Shown here piece after piece: positions 60,687 through 64,000 of a stretch of 64,000 bases of DNA. The notes below the pieces were generated by a model. That model was not told where the DNA came from. It was given only the letters and a program-made list of their open reading frames with translations, and searched no databases. The stretch comes from JALYNX01 sp963746905 (GTDB taxonomy: Bacteria; Actinomycetota; Acidimicrobiia; Spongiisociales; ZC4RG35): contig CAVVCY010000003.1 in assembly GCA_963746905.1 (NCBI GenBank), positions 806,001 to 870,000 on the forward strand, given 5' to 3'. Within the stretch, counting starts at the first letter, position 1; the number at the start of each line of letters is the position of its first letter. Both the position numbers and the translations under genes were made by a program.

Positions 60687-62444
60687 GGCACCAGGTGCGG
60701 TGACCCGCACCAGGAGTAGCGAGGCATCGTCGCCAGTTCCGTGACTGGGCTGGCTGGTGATGAGCTGGTCGGCCAATCCCTCGAGACTCCCGTTGTGCTC
60801 GGCAACCTGAGCAGTGAGCTCTTCGAGAGACTCGTACAGGTCGCGGCCGGGTTCTTCGATCAAGCCATCGGTGAACATGACCAACACGTCGTCATGTCCG
60901 AGCACCACTGTTGCTTCAGTGCGAGCCCCATTTGCGGACAGGCCGACCGGAGTGTCCGACCCCTCGCTGAGCAGCTCGACCGTGCCATCCGGCCGGCTGA
61001 GGATCGCCGGCATATGTCCGGCCCGGCTGTAGCGGAGACCACCGGTCGCAGCTGAGATCAGGGCATAGAAGACCGTTGTCAACTCGGTCGTCTCGATGGT
61101 GTTGTCGATGATCTCCAACTGACGCGCCGGCCCACCTACCCCGGAGTGGGCTAAGCCTCGCAGCGTGTTGCGCATCTCTGCCATATGAGCGACTGTTTGT
61201 GAACCGTGCCCTGCGACATCGCCGACCACCAATGCCAGGTCGCCAGCGGCGTCGAAGAACACGTCGTACCAATCTCCACCCGCCCCGGCGTGCGCCGCCG
61301 AGGGGAGATAGCGAACTTCCATCTCGAGCCCTTCGACCGTAGGCAGGGCCTCGCTTCCGAACCAACGCAGCAGCCCGTTGACCAGGTCGCGATGCTCGGC
61401 GAGTGCCTTGGCCCGCTCCCGGCTGGCGGTGATGGCGCTCCACGCGGCGAGGATCGACAGGGCGAACAGGGAGCCGAGGAGGGTGATGGTCGTCGTGACC
61501 GCATGCCTTGCGTCGGTTATGCCTTGCAGGGCACGATCCCGCACTTCGTCGTTGAGTGCCATTGCCTCGTCCAAGACGCGGTCGATCTCGGCGGTGGCCA
61601 GCGCGAACCACGACCGCGGCGTTGTATCTGCGTCGGTGTTGTTGACGATGGCTTCCAAAGTCCCTTCAACCGCCTTCGACTCCCCGGAGTCCGCCAACTC
61701 CGCTACATCTGCCCGAAAGCCGCCTGTGAGAAGTGCTTGGGCGGCCCGAAGGTTGACGTCTGACTCCTGTCCAAGCAGCGACAGCTGTATTTCCTGTTGT
61801 CTGGTCAGCTCTTCGGACGACGCGAGCAATCGAGCGACCAACGCCCGCCTCGTGGCCAGCGAAGCCGACGAGTCGAGTAGGGAGAGGACGGCCCGTCTCA
61901 TGCGGACGTCCTCGGCATCGTTGGTGAGCAGAGCCATATCCGAGAGGTTCTGACGGATGGGATCCACGAGACCGGCGTAGAGGTCCACCGGTGACTCCTC
62001 CTCCGCACCGACCACTGCAGACCTGATCTGCTCCAGAGGGGCGACGGCGGCGGACATTCCTGTCATCGCACCTTGGTCCTCCTGGCGAATGTCCGCCCCG
62101 CTCGCGCGCCAGGTTGTCGAATAGGTGTCGGCTGCCTCGTCCGTTCCTGCAAACGACTCCTGATATCGAGCGAGATCGTCGGCATCGCCGCTGGCCAGGT
62201 ACAGCTCCCCGAGGCCACGTTCGTTCTGGAGGGCGGCGAGGAGGGCTATGGAGGCATCGGAGATGTGCGTTACCTCGACGGATCTCCGCGAATCCCGGGC
62301 TCCGTCGAGTGAGTCCCGGACCAGCACCACCAGGGTGATCCCGAGTCCGAGCACGACGAGAAATGCCAGCGCCGCCACGGTCGCCGGTGAACCGATTCGC
62401 TCAACGAGTCGGGGAGTCTTGGGGGTGGGAGAGCCGACACTCAC
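60627..62444 (-). CDS. Membrane PP2C (SpoIIE/RsbU) phosphatase with extracytoplasmic NIT-like sensor
   Basis: 605 residues. A first membrane helix (about 22-43) and a second (about 318-340) enclose an all-helical outer domain of about 275 residues. It opens with QNERGLGELYLASGD, the motif of NIT (nitrate/nitrite-sensing) domains. The inner part is a PP2C phosphatase: AGAGGDWYDVFFD, VVGDVAGHG, MFTDGLIE and GTGDDASLLLV, all metal-binding Asp kept. No HAMP domain is seen. It should dephosphorylate the STAS antagonist in response to an outside signal. GTG 62444. NIT ligand is inferred from the motif only. Confidence 0.85.
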   Translation of the reverse strand: MSVGSPTPKTPRLVERIGSPATVAALAFLVVLGLGITLVVLVRDSLDGARDSRRSVEVTHISDASIALLAALQNERGLGELYLASGDADDLARYQESFAGTDEAADTYSTTWRASGADIRQEDQGAMTGMSAAVAPLEQIRSAVVGAEEESPVDLYAGLVDPIRQNLSDMALLTNDAEDVRMRRAVLSLLDSSASLATRRALVARLLASSEELTRQQEIQLSLLGQESDVNLRAAQALLTGGFRADVAELADSGESKAVEGTLEAIVNNTDADTTPRSWFALATAEIDRVLDEAMALNDEVRDRALQGITDARHAVTTTITLLGSLFALSILAAWSAITASRERAKALAEHRDLVNGLLRWFGSEALPTVEGLEMEVRYLPSAAHAGAGGDWYDVFFDAAGDLALVVGDVAGHGSQTVAHMAEMRNTLRGLAHSGVGGPARQLEIIDNTIETTELTTVFYALISAATGGLRYSRAGHMPAILSRPDGTVELLSEGSDTPVGLSANGARTEATVVLGHDDVLVMFTDGLIEEPGRDLYESLEELTAQVAEHNGSLEGLADQLITSQPSHGTGDDASLLLVRVTAPGALTVGQEGLSETGDLEDPRD

Positions 62445-62520
62445 CGCTTGGAAGTGAAAGGGATTGGCTCATGTTGGCACTCTTCGGAGACTGACGAAAG
62501 ATGTGGCGAACCTTTTCGGG

Positions 62521-63606
62521 CTACGGGTGGCGGACGAGAAGGGGGATTTCGACCTCCGCTGGTGAAAGGCCGCCGTGATAGCAGCGCAGCCGTTTGTCGA
62601 AACCAGGCGGGAGGATCACCTTCCCGTCAGGAGGGACGAGGAGGTCGTGTCCGAGCCGGGTCCGAGCCGCGGGCGACGGGTCTGGCCCGGAGAATTGGAC
62701 CGGGTCGACGAGGGTTCCCCCGGTTTCGTCGCGTAGTGAATCGATCAAGGAACGGTCTCCCCACAGCAGGACACCCCGCGGATCGCCGGCGAAGCGCAAG
62801 GGGTCGAAGCGCTTGTTGCGGATCAGGATCTTGTCTCCCTCGGAGAATCCCACGAGGCCATGATCGGCGGTCCCCACAAGGGCAACGTCGCCGGGAAGCC
62901 TCGAGGAGAGCCCGTCCCAGACCGTGGCCGCCAGTGACATCGCCTCGGCGAACTCGCGTGATGCCAAACCGTTGACGTGAGCGGCGAAGTCGACCTGCCA
63001 GACGTAGGTGAAGATGAACCGCGTCCCGGTTCCCGCCAATTGGACTGTGGCATCGACAAGGTCCATCGGGTCCCAGGTTGGCTCGAAACGGGCTCCCCGA
63101 TAGAGGAGCCGGGACAGAGGGCTGCCCTCGAACGGCCCGGGCTGCACGGTAATCGGCTCGACACCTGCTTCCCGGAGGCGTTCCCAAAGGTTGGGGGATG
63201 GCAGCACTGCTTGGTAGTCATGGGTCACAGAAAGCCCGGCGAGGTCGACCCACTTCAACGTGTTCACGACACCACCGGCCTCCTCCAGCCAGGCGAGATG
63301 CGACACCAGCCCGTGCTGTGACGGCGGTGCCCCGGTGGCCACGGTGGCCATTGAGACGCTGGTAGTCGTTGGGAACGGGGCATGTAGCCGGCCGCGGTTG
63401 GCCTTGCTCATCGACCTTGCGCCCGGGTGGTCGAGTTGAGCGATGCCCAAACCGTCGACCAACAGCAATACGTAGGAGCGGGCATCGGGGATCGCACCGC
63501 CGAGATCGGGGCGAAGTGGCACGCCGACGGTGGTGCCGGTGAGGCGTTGTTCGATCTCCGACACCAGGTTTCCGAGGCCGCCGCCCTCGTAGTCCGGGTT
63601 GATCAT
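62521..63606 (-). CDS. Nucleotide pyrophosphatase/phosphodiesterase-type alkaline-phosphatase-fold hydrolase
   Basis: 361 residues. Metal-binding and catalytic motifs of the family are YVLLLVDGLG, FPTTTSVSMATVATG (nucleophile Thr region), YVWQVDFAAHVNG and GTADHGLVGF. Such enzymes split phosphodiester or pyrophosphate bonds; no signal peptide is seen, so it may be cytoplasmic. ATG 63606 is preceded by an in-frame GTG at 63609, so the start may be three bases upstream. Confidence 0.85.
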   Translation of the reverse strand: MINPDYEGGGLGNLVSEIEQRLTGTTVGVPLRPDLGGAIPDARSYVLLLVDGLGIAQLDHPGARSMSKANRGRLHAPFPTTTSVSMATVATGAPPSQHGLVSHLAWLEEAGGVVNTLKWVDLAGLSVTHDYQAVLPSPNLWERLREAGVEPITVQPGPFEGSPLSRLLYRGARFEPTWDPMDLVDATVQLAGTGTRFIFTYVWQVDFAAHVNGLASREFAEAMSLAATVWDGLSSRLPGDVALVGTADHGLVGFSEGDKILIRNKRFDPLRFAGDPRGVLLWGDRSLIDSLRDETGGTLVDPVQFSGPDPSPAARTRLGHDLLVPPDGKVILPPGFDKRLRCYHGGLSPAEVEIPLLVRHP

Positions 63607-63666
63607 CACCTGAGCAGGCTATTGCCTACTGTCACCCAAACCGCCTGTTGGCTCCGTCTCAAGTAC

Positions 63667-64000
63667 ATGATCACCGTTACAGGTGTGATGGACAACGAGC
63701 AGGTATACCGGTCATACGCCGTCGAGCTCACCAGGTACGCGACTGGCCTGGTGGGGCCCTTCGACGCTGCCGACGTCGTGACCGATGCCTGTTTGAAGGC
63801 CTTTTCGTCTCGGAAGTGGCCCGAGGTCACCAACCAAAGGGCCTATCTCTATCGAGCTGTGCTCAACGTGGCGAACGATCACCACCGGACCACGCTCTCC
63901 CGTCGTCTTCGTGAGATGAAGACGGCCGGGCCCGAGTCGACGCCACCTCGAGAGATCGACGTCGATGTGCTTCGGGCTGTCGAAAAGCTCTCCATGCAGC
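63667..64000 (+). CDS. ECF-type RNA polymerase sigma factor, 3' truncated by window edge
   Basis: 111 residues are visible. VYRSYAVELTRYATGLVGPF then AADVVTDACLKAFSSRKWPE and NQRAYLYRAVLNVANDHHR form sigma region 2; region 4 begins at VDVLRAVEKLSMQ and runs off the window. ATG 63667 gives the longest form; GTG 63685 or ATG 63688 are alternatives. Divergent from the phosphodiesterase gene. Confidence 0.85.
   Translation, partial: MITVTGVMDNEQVYRSYAVELTRYATGLVGPFDAADVVTDACLKAFSSRKWPEVTNQRAYLYRAVLNVANDHHRTTLSRRLREMKTAGPESTPPREIDVDVLRAVEKLSMQ

Noticed and set aside
1..64000. tRNA, rRNA and riboswitch genes
   Set aside because: No cloverleaf, rRNA stretch or known riboswitch core was recognised by eye; a covariance-model search would be decisive.

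Overview
This window (high G+C, dense genes, many GTG/TTG starts and 4-base ATGA/GTGA/TTGA overlaps) looks like an actinobacterial chromosome, possibly an Acidimicrobiia-like lineage. Support comes from an F420-type LLM oxidoreductase, a menaquinone/geranylgeranyl reductase, Rex, and a SigF partner-switching module. The lineage is an inference from gene content; no marker gene was compared.

Layout. 1-1122: the end of a SAM hydrolase gene and a glutaredoxin-like gene. 1119-10639: a divergent respiratory region. Leftward runs a cbb3-oxidase-like trio (CcoN-, CcoO- and CcoP-like), in which the CcoN-like subunit has lost all six heme/copper histidines. Rightward runs a b6f/bc-type complex: a 4-TM protein, a 2x[4Fe-4S] ferredoxin, split cytochrome b, Rieske protein, a diheme cytochrome c with calcium-type repeats, and a 3-TM protein. 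Three proteins from the two divergent operons share one N-terminal helical module on long Pro/Ala/Glu linkers, which suggests a common assembly. 10801-13742: Rex (NADH sensor), menaquinone reductase-like enzyme, LLM oxidoreductase. 13821-29176: a full nuoA-N set for complex I, interrupted by a truncated ydeI-like gene inside an inverted repeat, and by two near-identical hairpin repeats that bury the ribosome site of nuoG and nuoM. nuoL carries a one-base frameshift.

29160-31120: a bactofilin-like secreted/membrane protein and an ArsR-SRPBCC pair driven by a promoter with an overlapping palindrome and an apparently leaderless GTG start. 31140-39490: a hemicellulose-oligosaccharide locus (GH3, two permeases, binding lipoprotein, LacI regulator, frameshifted GH51 arabinofuranosidase). 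39564-40568: moaA. 40581-48274: a complete arginine deiminase pathway (arcC, arcA, a 51-residue membrane peptide, YfcC-type antiporter, arcB) downstream of a P-type cation ATPase.

48355-58066: a CYTH-Ppx/GppA fusion, SHOCT and DUF6325-type small proteins, an APC permease, a DHA2 MFS exporter, an unknown 7-TM protein, and an Fbp-type iron ABC transporter with a palindrome in its promoter region. 58170-62444: a SigF stress module with three RsbW-like proteins (two degenerate), sigF, an RsbV-type STAS protein, and an RsbU-type phosphatase with a NIT-like sensor. 62521-64000: a phosphodiesterase-type enzyme and the start of an ECF sigma factor.

The most unusual element is the pairing of a cofactor-less CcoN-like protein with two monoheme cytochromes and an expanded b6f-type complex. 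The two frameshifts (nuoL, GH51) both lie in G/C runs and could be assembly errors.
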